Shown here: positions 24,401-36,797 of the stretch, piece after piece
How positions within the stretch are numbered: position 1 is the stretch's first letter
How the letters are laid out: each line of letters starts with the position of its first letter
NCBI GenBank assembly: GCA_946807835.1
Contig: OX327704.1
Span: 7,874,001-7,938,000, forward strand
Direction: 5' to 3'
DNA from: Ailanthus altissimus
Lineage: Eukaryota; Streptophyta; Magnoliopsida; Sapindales; Simaroubaceae
Length of the DNA: 64,000 nt
The notes under the pieces: generated by a model
The model's database searches: none
What the model was told of the DNA's origin: nothing
The model's input: the letters and a program-made list of their open reading frames with translations, nothing else
Translations under genes and position numbers: made by a program

Positions 24401-25142
24401 AGATTCTCTTATCTCGGGTCCCAGAGGTCTGCTGTCTGAATCATGCGTATAATATGTTGTTTGACTCGTTTTGAGATTCTAAGTCCATCAGTGGCTACTT
24501 CGCACAATAAGATCAACTATTGGGGCCCAAAACCCCAAGAAAGGCGATTAGGGCTAAAGTACATTAACTTTTTAAGGTTCTCAGATTTTAATTATTTTGT
24601 CATAAAAAAATAGTAAAAAATCATAAAAATTTAACGAAAAAATCCGTACATCAATACACATTCTATAAAAAAAGATAAAATTCTTCAAATTAGGAGAAAA
24701 TGCCTTGGCCAAGCTTGAGTGAGCGAATTGAGGGCCCAAGGACAAATTTTGGCCTTGGTTCACTGACCTCAAATTAAGGGCACATACCAAAGGTAGGGTA
24801 TAGCAATAGCTTTGAAATAGTACATCATATGCATGATTCAGACATCTATAGCTCGAGATATGTTTTTCCTAAGATTCTCCCAATTCTCCAACAGCGGGGT
24901 CTTGAAGGTCTGGTGTCAGAATCATGTGTATAATAAAGCCGTTTGACTAATTTTGAGATTCTAAATCCATTTACAGCCACTTTGTACCAAAATATCTAAC
25001 TCTTGGGGCCCGAAACCCCATATACAGTGATCTAGGGCTAAGGTACATGAACTTTTCAATGTTCTTGAATTTTGTTTATTTTAGCATAGCAAAATAGTAA
25101 AGAATTCAAAAACTTTTAATGAAAAAAGCTGTACATTAATAC
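12411..25142 (+). repeat. Satellite array, forward segment 1b
   Basis: About 26 monomers. The CATTCTAT landmark recurs at about 13,202, 13,680, 14,151, 14,616, 15,099, 15,580, 16,077, 16,561, 17,039 and on to 24,658, with most intervals 475-488 bp and a few short (about 395-450) or long (about 535) ones reflecting indels. Sub-variants are visible: TAATTACGGCC versus CCATCTACGGCC, and CACATGAGG versus CACATTGAGG. CpG-containing boxes (CACGCGTATAAT, GTACGTCAATACG) vary mostly by C/T and G/A. Small open frames here are not conserved and are not genes. Confidence 0.92.
16984..17039 (+). repeat. 14-bp minisatellite, four units, inside a monomer
   Basis: GTACGTCAATACGC-type units lie head to tail at 16984-16997, 16998-17011, 17012-17025 and 17026-17039, differing by one or two bases. 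Other monomers carry one such unit before the CATTCTAT landmark. The same monomer lacks the usual GCGCAGAAAAATAGT segment just before, so a local deletion and expansion occurred together. Confidence 0.85.
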
Positions 25143-26504
25143 TGTTAGGGTCGGTGCTTACGTGCCATCCTTAAATGTACATATACTTGTGTATTTATAC
25201 AAGTGTACATTCCCATTAAATCTCTAATATCAATTTATATGGTATTATGCATGTAACATTATAGACATTGTAGATCTGAAGAAGTTTGGATCAGATCTAA
25301 AGGGTTTAGATAATGGCTCATAGTTAGCCACCCTGAGACATATAATTGCTAAATGTTAGAACAGTTAAGTGTTAACTAGTTATAATACTCAGCAAATCCA
25401 AAAGTTGGAACCTTGTCTGTAATGGGACATAAACCTAGGAATATACTAGTAACTGCATAGTTGCAAGAGTTGCAATCGGGTGCCAGGAAATGTAAGTTGC
25501 GCAAGTATGTTCTCGAATAATAGTCCCTGATCTATTTCTACCGATGCAGGTCTATCGATGGATACCTTTATATATAGATCAGCATATGTCGTATTTGTCG
25601 GGTATAGATGGTCGTTCATGACCGACCATGAGCTTGGAGCTCATATTGACATATGGGTATCTAGTTATGACTGGATATGGGACAGACTCACGAGGGTCTC
25701 CAATAGACATTCAATGTAAGCCATCAACGGAGGGTCCTCTCGAGTTGAGTAGTATACGTGGTCCTTTGACCTAAGTGCCATGGTGGGCTTGTAAGTGATC
25801 CACCATACTTTGGTTCCAGACATGTCGCAGACCTTTCATGGTGTGACCGTTGGGTGTCGCTAGGTATGGTCCGATGCTTATGGAGTCCGGTGCGTACAGA
25901 TATGGGATCCGTCAGCTTCTATATGGAGTTTAATATCCAGATGCTTCGAGACTGTATCTCAGAAAGTCTTGTGGCCACAAGCAATCATCCCGGGAAAGAC
26001 TTCCGATTGGATGGAACAATATGGCAAAGGAGTTTGCGCATATTGTTCATTGAGATACAAGTCTGGAGATAAGACATGGATGAGCAATGGGGATTTGACG
26101 ATGATAATCTATATCCCCGTACATTCTGGATATCATGATGGAAGGACTATACGTATGCGTTGTAACCTCAGCTTGCATGGTTCAACGCGCTGATTTGTAT
26201 ATCTGTGACGTGTGCGTGGGGTATTGCTCACGGACTCATGGAATAGTTCCATTTGACGAATCAGGCGTAGGACCTAAAGAGTCCCACGATATGGAGTGTA
26301 CTCGTTGTGTATTAGGGCAGCATATCAGATTAAATTGGTTAATCCAGCAATATTCAACGATTCTACGAGAATGTGTGCATGTCTATATTTAAGTGTTAAA
26401 TACAACAATTAGTTAATAATTATTATTTACTAATTTTTTAAGGACACATAGCGTATTGTGGACACGCAGTTGAGTTTACCTAAGTGTGGGATTTAATGGG
26501 ACCC
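25143..26504 (+). mobile_element. D3: diverged, shorter family-D insertion
   Basis: Begins TGTTAGGGTCGGTGCTTACG within a satellite unit (left flank GCTGTACATTAATAC) and gives way to satellite at GTACGCATTCTAT (about 26,505). Aligns with D1 over most of its length: shared blocks include AGGTCTATCGATGGATACCT near 25,549, GAGTTGAGTAGTATACGTGG near 25,742 and GGGTGTCGCTAGGTATGGTC near 25,852, and the closing third (GTTGTAACCTCAGCTTGCAT, then the CACGGACTCATGG box). It lacks the D1 3' tail. No convincing TSD; left AATAC and right GTACG share only three aligned bases. Several 70-85 codon frames here have no counterpart in D1 or D2. Confidence 0.7.
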
Positions 26505-29080
26505 AGTACGCATTCTATAAAAAAAATTCCCTGAAGTAAGAGAAAATGCCTTGGCCGAGCTTGAGCGAGCAATTTAAGGGTCCACACAACAGATTTTGGC
26601 CTTGATCCATAGGCCTAACATTAAGGTTGACAGGTCAAAGGTAGTCCATACCAGTAGCTTCAAAATAGTACGTCATATGTGTGATTTGGATATGTGTAGC
26701 TCGAGATATGTTTTCCTAAAGATTTTTCAAATTCTCCAACAGGGGGGTCCCGGGAGGTCCAATGTCAGAATCACGCATATAATATGCTGTTTGACTTATT
26801 TCGAGATTTTAAGTTTAATTACGGCCACTTTGAACTAAATATATCTAACTCTCGAAGCTCGAAACCCCAAAAAATACGATATGAGGCTATGGTACATGAA
26901 TTTTTGGGGTTCTCAAATTTTATTTATTTCAGCGCAGCAAAAATAGTTTAAAATAAAAAAAATTAATGGAAATAGTCGTACATCAATACACATTCTATAT
27001 AAAAAAAAAATTTCTCCAAAGTAAGAGAAAATGCCTTGGCCGAGCTTGAGTGAGTGATTTGAGGGCCCAAATAATGGATTTTGACCTTGATCCATAGGCC
27101 TTATATTGACGACAACATGCCTAAGGTAGACTGTGCCGATAGCTTTAAAACGGTATATCATATGCATGATTCGGACGTTTGCAGGTCAAGATATAGTTTA
27201 TCGAAGATTCTCTCGATTTTTTGATAGGGGTGTCCCAGAGGTCTAGTGTCAGAATCACGCGTATAATATGTCATTTGACACCTTTCAAGATTCTAAGTCC
27301 ATATACGGCCACTTTGCACCTAAATATCCACTGTTTGAGGCCCGAAACCCCAAAAATAGAAATCCAAGGTCAAGGTACACAAGCTTTTTTATGTTCTCAA
27401 ATTTTATTTATTTTAGCATAGAAAAATAGTAAAAGATCAAAAAAACGTAAGGGAAAAAGCTATACATCAATACACATTCCATTAAAAAAAACCTAAAATT
27501 CTTCGAAGTTGGAGAAAATGCCATGGCCGAGCTTAAGTGGGGGATTTGAGGGCCTAAATGACGAATTTTATCCTTGATCTGTAGGCCTCACATGGAGGCC
27601 GATATATAGTTTGACTCAATTGAGATTCTAAGTTCATCTACGGCCACTTCGCAACAAAATATCCAACTTTCGGGTCTCCAAACCACAAAAAATGCAATCT
27701 TGAGCTAAGGTACATGAACTTTTTGAGGTTCTCAAAATTTATTTATTTTGGTGAAGAAAAGTAGTAAAAATTTAAAAATATTTAACAAAACATGTTGTAT
27801 ATCAATACGCATTCTATAAAAAAAAAAAAGATAAAATTCCCCAAAACAAGAGAAACTGCCTTGGCTAAGCTTGAGCGAACGATTTGAGGGCCCAAATGAT
27901 GAATTTCACCTTGATCCCTAGGCCTTACATTGAGGCCAATAGGACAAAATTAAGACACGTTATAGCTTCAAAATGGAACATTATATACATGATTCGAACG
28001 TCTATAGCCAGAGAAATATTTTCCCGAAGATTTTCCCAATTCTCTGACAGTGGGTCCTGGAGGTCCAGTATCAGAATTACGTATATAATAAGTCATTCGA
28101 CACGTTTTGAGATTCTAAGTCCATCTACGGCCATTTCACACCAAAATATCTAATTCACAGGGTCAAAACCCCTAAAATGGCGATCTGGGGCTATATGGTA
28201 AATGAACTTTTCGATGTTCTTGAATTTTGATTATTTTGGCGTAAAAAATAGTAAAAAGTCAAAAACTTTCAACAGAAAAAGCCGTACATCAATATGCATT
28301 CTATAAAAAAAAAAGATAAATTTCTCCGAAGTTGGAGAAAATGCCTTGGTTAAACTTGAGCGAGCGATTTAAGGGCCCAAAGAATGGATTTTAACCTTGA
28401 TCTGTAGGCCTCACATTGAGGCTGATAGGTCAAAGGTTGGGCGTGCTAATAGCTTTGAAATTGTACATCATATGTGTGATTCAGACGTCTATAGCTCGAG
28501 ATATATTTTTCGAAGATTCTCCCAATTCTTCGACAACGGGTTCCCAAAGGTCTGGTGTCAGAACCAAGTGTATAATAAGTCATTTGACTCGTTTCGAGAT
28601 TTCAAGTCCATCTATGGCCACTTCGCACCAAAATACCGATTCTCAAAGCCCAAAACTCTAAAAATAGCAATCCAGGGCTAAGGTAAACAAACTTTTGATG
28701 TTCTAAAATTTTATTTATTTTGGCACAGAAAAATAGTAAAAAATCAAAAACTTTTAACGGAAAAAGCTGTACATCAATGCACATTCTATATAAAAAAAAA
28801 GATAAAATTCTTCGAAGTTGGAGAAAATGCCTTTGCAGAGCTTGAGCAAGTGCTTTGAGGGCCTAAATGATAGATTTTAGCCTAGATCCTCGCCCCTCAT
28901 ATTGAGGAAAATTGACCAAAGGTAGGGCATGTTAATAGCTTTGAAATGGTATATCATATGCTTGATTCAAACGTCTATAGCTCGAGATATAATTTTTTGA
29001 AGATTCTCCCGATTCTCTAACATGGGGGTCTCGGAGGTCCGGTGTCATAATCACACGTATAATAAGCCGTTTGACTCATT
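26505..29080 (+). repeat. Satellite array, forward segment 1c
   Basis: About five monomers between D3 and the inversion boundary. A deletion near 27,600 joins CATGGAGGCCGATAT to ATAGTTTGACTCAATTGAG, removing about 150 bp including the TCGAGATAT and AGAATCAC boxes. The last forward monomer runs through CACACGTATAATAAGCCG and ends at TTTGACTCATT (29,080), where the orientation flips. Confidence 0.9.
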
Positions 29081-32000
29081 GATGTATGGATATTTTTGTT
29101 AATTTTTTTATTTGTTTACTAGTTTTTGATGCCAAAATAAACAAAATTTGATAACCTTGAAAAGTTCTTGTATCTTAGCCCTGGATCACTTTTTTTACAA
29201 TTTTGAGCCCCGAGAGTTGGACATTTTGGTGCAAAGTGGCTATAGATGGACTTAAAATCTCAAAACGAGTCAAACTGCATATTATATACATGATTCTAAC
29301 ACCGGACCTCCAGGACCCCCCCTCCTCCATCGAGAATCGGGGGAACATTGGGAAACCATATTTTAAACTTCGAATCATGCATCTGATGTACCGTTTCGAA
29401 GCTATCAGGGCACCCTACCTTTGGCCCGCTGGCCTCAATGTGTGGCCTTCAGCTCGTCGCCAAAATCTATTGTTTAGGCCCTCAAAGCACTCGCTCAAGC
29501 TCGGCTAAGGCATTTTCTCCTGCTCCGGAGAATTTTATCATTTTTTATAGAATGTGTTTTGTCTTACAGGTAATTATTTCTTTTTTATAGTATGTGTATT
29601 AGTGTACGGCCTTTTCCGTTAATTGTTTTTTTATTTTTTACTATTTTTCTGTGCCAAAATAAATAAAATTCGAGAACCTCAAAAAGTTTGTGTACCTAAG
29701 CACCGGATCTCGTTTTTTGGGGTTTCGATCCAAGAAAGTACGAAGTAGCCATAGATAGACTTAGAATCTCGAAACAAATCAAACGGCATATCATTCACGT
29801 GATAAAAACACCAGACCTCCGGAACCCCCTATCGGAGAATCGAAAGAATCTTTGAGAAACTATATCTCGAGCTACAAACGTCTAAATCATACATATGATG
29901 TACCGTTTCAAAGTTATTGGTGCGCCCTACATTTCGCCTATTGGCCTCAATTTGAGTTCTGTGGATCGAGGCCAATATCCATTGTTTAGCCCTTCAAATC
30001 ACTCGCTTAAGATCGACGAAGGCACTTTCTCCTACTTTGGGGAATTTTATATTTTTTTAATAGAATGCGTATTGACGTACGACTTTTTTTCATTAAAAAC
30101 CTTTTGCTTTTGTACTATTTTTCTCGGACAAAATAAACAAAATTTAGAAACATTGAAAAGTTTGTGTACCTTAGCCCCGAATCACTCTTTTTAGGGTTAC
30201 GGCCTCGAGAGTTTGATCTTTTGGTGTGAAGTGGCGGTAGATTCATTCGGAATCTTCAAAGGATTCAAATAGCATATTGTACATCTAATTCTAACGCTGG
30301 ACCTCCGGGGCCCCCCTTTGGAGAATCGGGACGAATCTTTAGAAAATCATATCTCGAGCTGTAGATGTCCAAATCACACATATGATGTACTGTTTCGAAG
30401 CTATTGGTGTGCCCTACCTTTGGCTTGTCAGCCTCAACATGAGATCTATGGATCAAGGCCAAAATTTGTCATTTTGGCCCTTAAATCACTCACTCATGAT
30501 GGACCAATGACTTCTCTAGCTTTGGAGAATTTTATCTTTTTTTTTTCTAGAATTTGTATTGATGTACGACGTTGTCCATTAAAACTTTTTGATTTTTTAC
30601 TATTTATTTGCGCCAAAATAAATAAATTTTGAGAACCTCAAAAATTCGTGTACCTTAGCCTCGAATCACCATTTTTTGGGTTGTAGGCCTCGAGAGTTGG
30701 ATATTTTGGTGGAAGTGACTGTAGATGGACTTAGAATCTTGAAACGAGTCAAACGACTTATTATACGCGTGATTCTGACAACGGACCTCTGGGACGCCCC
30801 TGTTGGAGAAATAGGAAAATCTTCGAGAAACCATATCTTAAGCTTTAGATGTCCGAATCATACATATGATGTACTGTTTCGAAGATATCAACGTGCCCTA
30901 CCTTTGGTATGTCAGCCTCAAAATGAGTCCATTAGCTCATGGCTAAAAAGCCATTGTTTGGTCCCTCAAATCGCTCACTCAAGCTTGGCCAAGGAATTTT
31001 CTCCAGCTTCAGGGAATTTTATCTTTTTTTTTTCTAGAATGCGTATTGATGTATGGCTTTGTCCATTAAATTTTTTTTATTTTTACAATTTTCCTACTCC
31101 AAAATAAAAAAATTTGAGAACCTCAAAAAATTCGTGTATCTTAGCCCTGGATCATTTTTTGGGGTTTCGGGCCCTAAGAGTTGGACATTTTGGTACGAAG
31201 TGGCCGTAGATGAACTTAGAATCTCCAAACATGTCAAACGGCTTATTATACGCGTAACTCTGATAACAGACCTCTAGGACCCCTCTTGTGGAGAATCGAA
31301 AGAGTCTTCAGGAAACCATATCACGAGCTAGAAAAGTTCGAATCACTCATATGATCTACTGTTTCGAAGCTATTGGTGTGCCCCTACCTTTGGCCTATCA
31401 GCTTTAAAGTGAGAACTATGGCTCGAGGCAAAATCTGTCATTTGGGCCCTAAAATCGCTCGCTCAAGCTCGGCCAAGGCATTTTCTCCAACTGTAGGAAA
31501 TTTGAACTTTTTTGTATACATTGTGTATTGATGTACGCCTTTTTTCGTTAAAAGTTTTTTATTTTTACTATTTGTCTGCGTTAAAATAAACAAAATTCGA
31601 GAACCTCAAAACGTTCATGTACCTTAGCCTGAGATAGCCTTTTTGGAGTTTCGAGCCCCAAGAGTTGGATATTTTTATACAGAGTGGCTGTAGATGGACT
31701 TAGAATCTAGAAAAGAGTCAAATGGCATATTATATGTGAGATTTGATACCGAACCTCCGAGAACCCCCTGTCGGAGAATCAAGAGAATCTTTGGGAAATT
31801 ATATCTCGAGCTACAAAAGTCCGATTCGAGTATATGATGTACCCTTTCAAAGTTATCGGGCACCCTACCTTTGGCCTGTCGGCCTTAGAGTGAGTCTAGT
31901 GGCTTATGGCTAAAACGTTATCGTTTGGTCCCTCAAATCGCTCGCTCAAGCTCAGCCAAGGTATTTTCTCCAGCTTCTGGGAATTTTATCTTTTTTAAAA

Positions 32001-33712
32001 GAATGCGTATTGTTGTATGGCTTTTTTCGTTGAACATTTTTCATTTTATATTTTACTATTTTCCTGTGCCAAAATAATCAAAATTCAAGAACCTTAAAAA
32101 GTTCATGTACCTTAGCCCTAGATTGCTATTTGGGGGTTTCGGATTTTGAGAGTTGGTATTTTGGTACGAAGTGGCTATAGATGGACTTAAAATCTCACAA
32201 CGAGTCAAACTGTTTATTATAAGCACGATTCTGACACCAAAACACCAGGACCCCCCATGTCGGAGAATCAAGAGAATGTTCAGCAAATTATATCTTAAGC
32301 TACAAATATCCGAATCACACATATGATGTGTACTATTTTGAAGCTATCGACATGCCCTACCTTTGGCCTGTTGGCCTCAATGTGTAGCCTGTGGCTCGAG
32401 GCCAAAATCTATTTTTTAGGCCCTCAAATCGCTTGCTCAAGCTCGGCTAAGGCATTTTCTCTAGCTTCGAAGAATTTTATATTTTTTTACAAAATGTGTA
32501 TTGATGTACGGCATTTTTTATTAAAAGTTTTTTATATTTTACTATATTTCTGTACCAAAATAAAAAAATTTGAGAACCTTGAAAATTTCGTGTACTAAAT
32601 TTAGCCCTGGATCGCCTTTTTGAGGTTTCGAGCCTGAAGAGTTGGAGATTTTGGTGTAAAGCGGCCATAGATGCACTTAGGATCTTGAAACGAGTCAAAT
32701 AGCTTATTATACGTGTGATTCTGACAATGGATCTCCAGGACGCCCCTGTTGGAGAATTAGGAGAATCTTCAGGAAACCATATCTCGAGCTACAGACGTCC
32801 GAATAATGCATATAATGTACCGTTTCAAAGCTATCGGCGCACCCTACATTTGGCCTATTGGACTTAATGTATGGTCTGCATCTCAAGGCCAAATTCTGTT
32901 ATTTGGACCCTCAAATCGTTTGCTCAAGCTCGACTAAGGTAATTTCTCTAGCTTTATGGAAATTTTTTTTTTTACAGAATGCGTATTGATGTACAACTTT
33001 TTTCCATTAAAAGTTTTTGATATTTTACTATTTTTCTGTACCTAAATAAATAAAATTTGAGAACCTCAAAAACATAGTGTACCGTAGCCCTGGATCGTCT
33101 TTTTGGGGTTTCGAGCAATGAGAGTTGGATATTTTGGTGCGAAGGGGCCGTAGATGGACTTAGAATCTTGAAACAGGTCAAATGGCACATTATAAGCAAG
33201 ATTTTAACACTGGACCTCCGGGACCCCCTTGTAAAGAGTTGGAAGAATCTTTAGGAAAATATGTCTCGAGCTACAGACATTCAAATTACGCATATGATGT
33301 ACCATTTCAAAGCTATTAGTGCACTCTACCTTTACCTTATCGACTCAACGTAAGGCTTATGGCTCGAGGCTAGAATCCATCGTTTGGTCCCAAATCGCTT
33401 GCTCAAGCATAGCCAAAGCATTTTCTTCAGCTTCAGGGAAGTTTATCATTTTTGTTAGAATGCGTATTGATGTACGACTTTTTGCACTAAAAGTTTTTGA
33501 TTATTTACTATTTTTCTGCGCCAAAATAAACAAAACTCGAGAACCTCAAAAAGTTTGTATACCTTAGCCTCGGATCACCATTTTTGGGGTTTCGAGCCCT
33601 GACAATTGGATATTTTGGTGGAAAGCGGCTGTAGATGGACTTAGAATCTTTAAACGAGTCAAACGGCTTATTATCCATGTGATTCTGACAACAAACCTCT
33701 GGGACGCCCCGA
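29081..33712 (-). repeat. Satellite array, inverted segment 2a
   Basis: The same monomer in reverse complement. Plus-strand landmarks now read in reverse order, for example CCAAAATAAACAAAATTTG (about 29,132), GAGAGTTGG(A)TATTTTGGTG, CATATGATGTACCGTTTCGAAG, CCTACCTTTGGC(C), GAGCAAGC-type CTCGCTCAAGCTCGGC (about 29,488) and TTTTATAGAATG. Around nine to ten monomers. A head-to-tail phase is kept inside the block, so it is a block inversion and not scattered single flips. Ends at D2. Confidence 0.92.
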
Positions 33713-35383
33713 TTGGGATTTGTGCTTACGTGTCATCCCTTTATGTATGAATATTTGTTTAATATTTATACTAGTATTATTATTTTATTAAATCGCTAAT
33801 TATATTTATATATGTTAAGATGCTTGTAATATTTATGACATTGTACGATATGAAAAAGTTCAGATTTGGTCTAAATGATTTTGATCGGCGCTAAGAATTA
33901 GCAACGCTAAGAGTTATAAATGCTAAGAGTTGGCATTGATAAGAGTTATCAGGTTATAAGAGTCAATGATATCTAAAGAGTTAGAGCCTTGTCTGAAATG
34001 AGACAAAGACCTAAGAATATATTAGTAATAACGTAGTTGCAAAAAGTTGCAAATAGTGCTGGGAAATGTCATTATGCAAATATTTTGTTCCTGATCTATC
34101 TTCATTGATGCTGGTTTGTCAGTGAATACCTTAATAAATATATAGATTGATGTATGTCTATATATGGATGGTCCAGATGGTTAGTCTTAGCAAACCATGA
34201 GTTTAGTGGAAGCTCGTATAGAGATACAGGTATTCAGTAAAGATTGAATACTGAATAAACTCACAAAGATCTCCAATATACATCCCATAAAGCCGTCAAT
34301 TGAGGGTCTTTCGAGTTGAGTAGTATTCATAGTCCTTTGACCTGAGTGCCACGGTGGGCTTGTAAGTGATCCACTATACTTTGGTTTCACACATGTCAGA
34401 AACCTTTCATGGTCTGTCGCTGGGTGTCGCTGGGTATGGTCCGATGCTTATAGAGTCTAGTGTGCATAGATATGGGATCCATCAGCTCATTTGGGTGAGT
34501 ATTATATCTTAATGCTCTAAAGATTGTATTTCAGAAAGTCTTATGGCCATAAGCAGTAATTCCCGGGAAAAGATTTTAACCCTAGGGATAAATAATATTA
34601 CAAAAGTATTTGAAAATATTATTTATTAAAATACAATTCTAGAGATAAGCTTTGGTCGGGCATATAGAGATTTAACGGTGTTGATTTATATCTCTGCTTC
34701 GCCCAGATATAAATGATAGAGGGATTATATGAATTTGTTATAACCTCAACTTGTATGGTCTAACGCATCGGTTTGTAATATCCGTAACGTATGTGTGGGC
34801 CATTGTTCACGGACGTATGGAGGAGTTCCATATGACAATTCAGGCGTGGACCTAGAGAGTCTCACAATATGAAGTGTACTCATTGGGGCAACATAATGGA
34901 TTGAATAGTTCCATCCTAGAAATTTCAGCAAACCAAAAATATGTTTCATGGTTCCTCGGGTTGTGCACTTGTTTAGACTTAAATGTTAAGTATATCATTT
35001 AATTAGTTGACAAGAGTTATTAAATAATTAGATATTAATAAGTAGCACAATTTTATTCCATGAATTGTTTTACCATGAATTCACCCATTAACCATGTTAG
35101 TAAAATCAAATAAGGTAAATATTAATTATTCAAATAGTTTTTGAATAATTAAATAAATATTATTTAAATAAATAAAATATGATTTTATTTATTTGTTATT
35201 TTATTCCTAAATGGAAGACATACCTAATTTGAGAAACATAAATTAAATTAAGTGGAGCACTATTTTGTGATTAATGGTTAATTTTATTAGACCATTAAAA
35301 TAGCCACCAAAATTTATTTTAGTAGTTGGCCACTTAATCTAATTTTGGTGGAGCACTTGTGAAGTATTAGTAGTTGGCCACTT
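33713..35383 (+). mobile_element. D2: family-D insertion, 3'-truncated
   Basis: Starts (A)TTGGGATTTGTGCTTACG right after GGGACGCCCCG of an inverted monomer, so the first bases of the TGTTG end are lost or altered. Follows D1 nearly base for base through GAGTTGAGTAGTATTC (about 34,314), CGGACGTATGGAGGAGTTCC (about 34,810) and TGGTGGAGCACTTGTGAAG. It stops there; the last roughly 495 bp of D1 are absent, and TAGTAGTTGGCCACTTAA is repeated at about 35,320 and 35,370. Plus orientation, like D1 and D3, although the surrounding satellite is inverted. No TSD. Confidence 0.75.
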
Positions 35384-36482
35384 AAGCTAAGGCATTTTCT
35401 CTAGCTTCGGTGAATTTAATATTTTTTTACAAAATGTGTATTTTGTACGGCCTTTTCCATTAAAAGATTTTGATATTCTACACTTTTATGCACCAAAACA
35501 AATAAAATTCGAGAACCTCAAAAAGTTTGTGTACCTTAACCTCAGATCTCCTTTTTGAGGTTTTGGGCCTCAAGAGTTTGATATTTTGGTGCGTAGTGGC
35601 CATAGATAGACTTAGAATCTTGAAACGAGTCAAATGGCTTATTACATGTGTGATTCTGACATTTGACCTCCAGGTTGCTCTTGTTCGAGAATTGGGAGAA
35701 TCTTTGAGAAACCATATGATGTACCATTTTGAAGCTATCGGCGTGTCCTGCCTTTGGCCTATCAGCCTTGATGTGAGGCCTGCAGCGCGAGGCTGAAATC
35801 TGTCATTTGGGCCCTCAAATAGCTTACTTAAGCTCGGCCAAGGCATTTTGTACTGCTTCGGAGAATTTATAGTTTTTTATAGAATGCGTATTAATGTACG
35901 GCTTTTTTCAATAAAATTTTTTTATTTTTAATTATTTTTGTGCCGAAATAAACAAAATTTGAGAACCTCAAAAAGTTCCTGTACCTTAGCCCTAAATCAC
36001 CCTTTTTAGGGTTTTGAGCCCCGAGAGTTGGATATTTTGGTGCGCAATGGCTGTAGATGGACTTAGAATCTCAAATTGAGTCAAACGGTACATTATACTC
36101 GAAATTCTGACACCAGACCTCCTTGACTCTTGTTAGATAATCAGGAGAATCTTCAAAAAACTATATCTCGAGCTACAGACGTCCAAATCAGGTATATGAT
36201 GTACCGTTTCAAAGCTATTGGAGTGCTTTACCTTTGGCCTATCGGCTCAATGTGAGGCCTATAGCTCGAGGCTAGAAACTGTCATTTGGTTCCTTAAATC
36301 GCTTGATCAAGTATGGCTAAGGCATTTTTTTCCATCTTTGGGGAATTTTATCGTTTCGTTTAGAATGTGTATTGATGTATGGCTTTTTCCACTAAATGTT
36401 TTTGATTATGTACTATTTTTCTACGCCAAAATAAATAAAATTCAAGAACCTCGAAAAGTTCATGTACATTAGCCCCAGATCG
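35384..36482 (-). repeat. Satellite array, inverted segment 2b
   Basis: A little over two inverted monomers between D2 and the SINE-like pair. Begins inside the CTAAGGCATTTTCTCTAGC box and ends at TTAGCCCCAGATCG, a point that in other inverted monomers continues CCTTTTTGGGG. One monomer near 35,700 lacks the segment between AACCATAT and GATGTACC. Confidence 0.9.
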
Positions 36483-36797
36483 TCGTCGTTTTTGTAAGAG
36501 TGTATGGAGCCTACCCTACACCTTAGGTTCACTTGGTATCAACTGGCGCACCACTCACAAACCCCGCAGGTAACCTATGCCCTCAACCAATGTCGAACCT
36601 AGGATTTCATCCCTTATAGACCTTTAAGGTTCAATGGTTGTACCCATCAGACTGGCCAGCCTGATGGGTATAAGGACGAACCTCTAAAGGCCTATAAGGC
36701 CTCTATGAGATGGTGACGGGGGTTCGATTCCTTGGGGGCACAGGTAATTTGCGAATTGTGTGCTAGGACGCTAGTGGCTCTAAGGTGTCACCCATAT
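36483..36797 (+). repeat. Head-to-head SINE-like inverted pair
   Basis: Two diverged copies of one short element face away from a shared centre CTGGCCAG (36,652-36,659). Right copy: CTGATGGGTATAAGGACGAA followed by a pol III B box GGTTCGATTCC at 36,721-36,731. Left copy, on the minus strand: CTGATGGGTACAACCATTGA with the corresponding box at 36,599-36,591 (GGTTCGACA). Both continue into a similar GGGCA(C/T)AGGT tail. The left copy ends CACTCTTACAAAAA on the minus strand, a short A-run as at SINE 3' ends. I infer a tRNA-derived SINE; no A box is certain and no TSD was found. Confidence 0.6.
36721..36731 (+). promoter_or_regulatory. Pol III B-box motif in SINE-like copy
   Basis: GGTTCGATTCC is an exact match to the B-box consensus GGTTCGANTCC of tRNA genes and tRNA-derived SINEs. 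It is about 65 bp from the copy's centre-side end, a normal distance for SINEs. There is no tRNA cloverleaf around it. Confidence 0.6.

Noticed and set aside
25854..26392. Three overlapping frames of 72-85 codons in D3
   Set aside because: They are absent from the aligned D1 and D2 copies, which carry stops in the same stretch.
25138..26509. Target-site duplication for D3
   Set aside because: Left AATAC and right GTACG align poorly, and the D3 3' end is not certain.
36721..36731. Possible tRNA gene because of the exact B box
   Set aside because: No A box at the correct spacing and no cloverleaf. The mirrored copy next to it fits a SINE-like element better.
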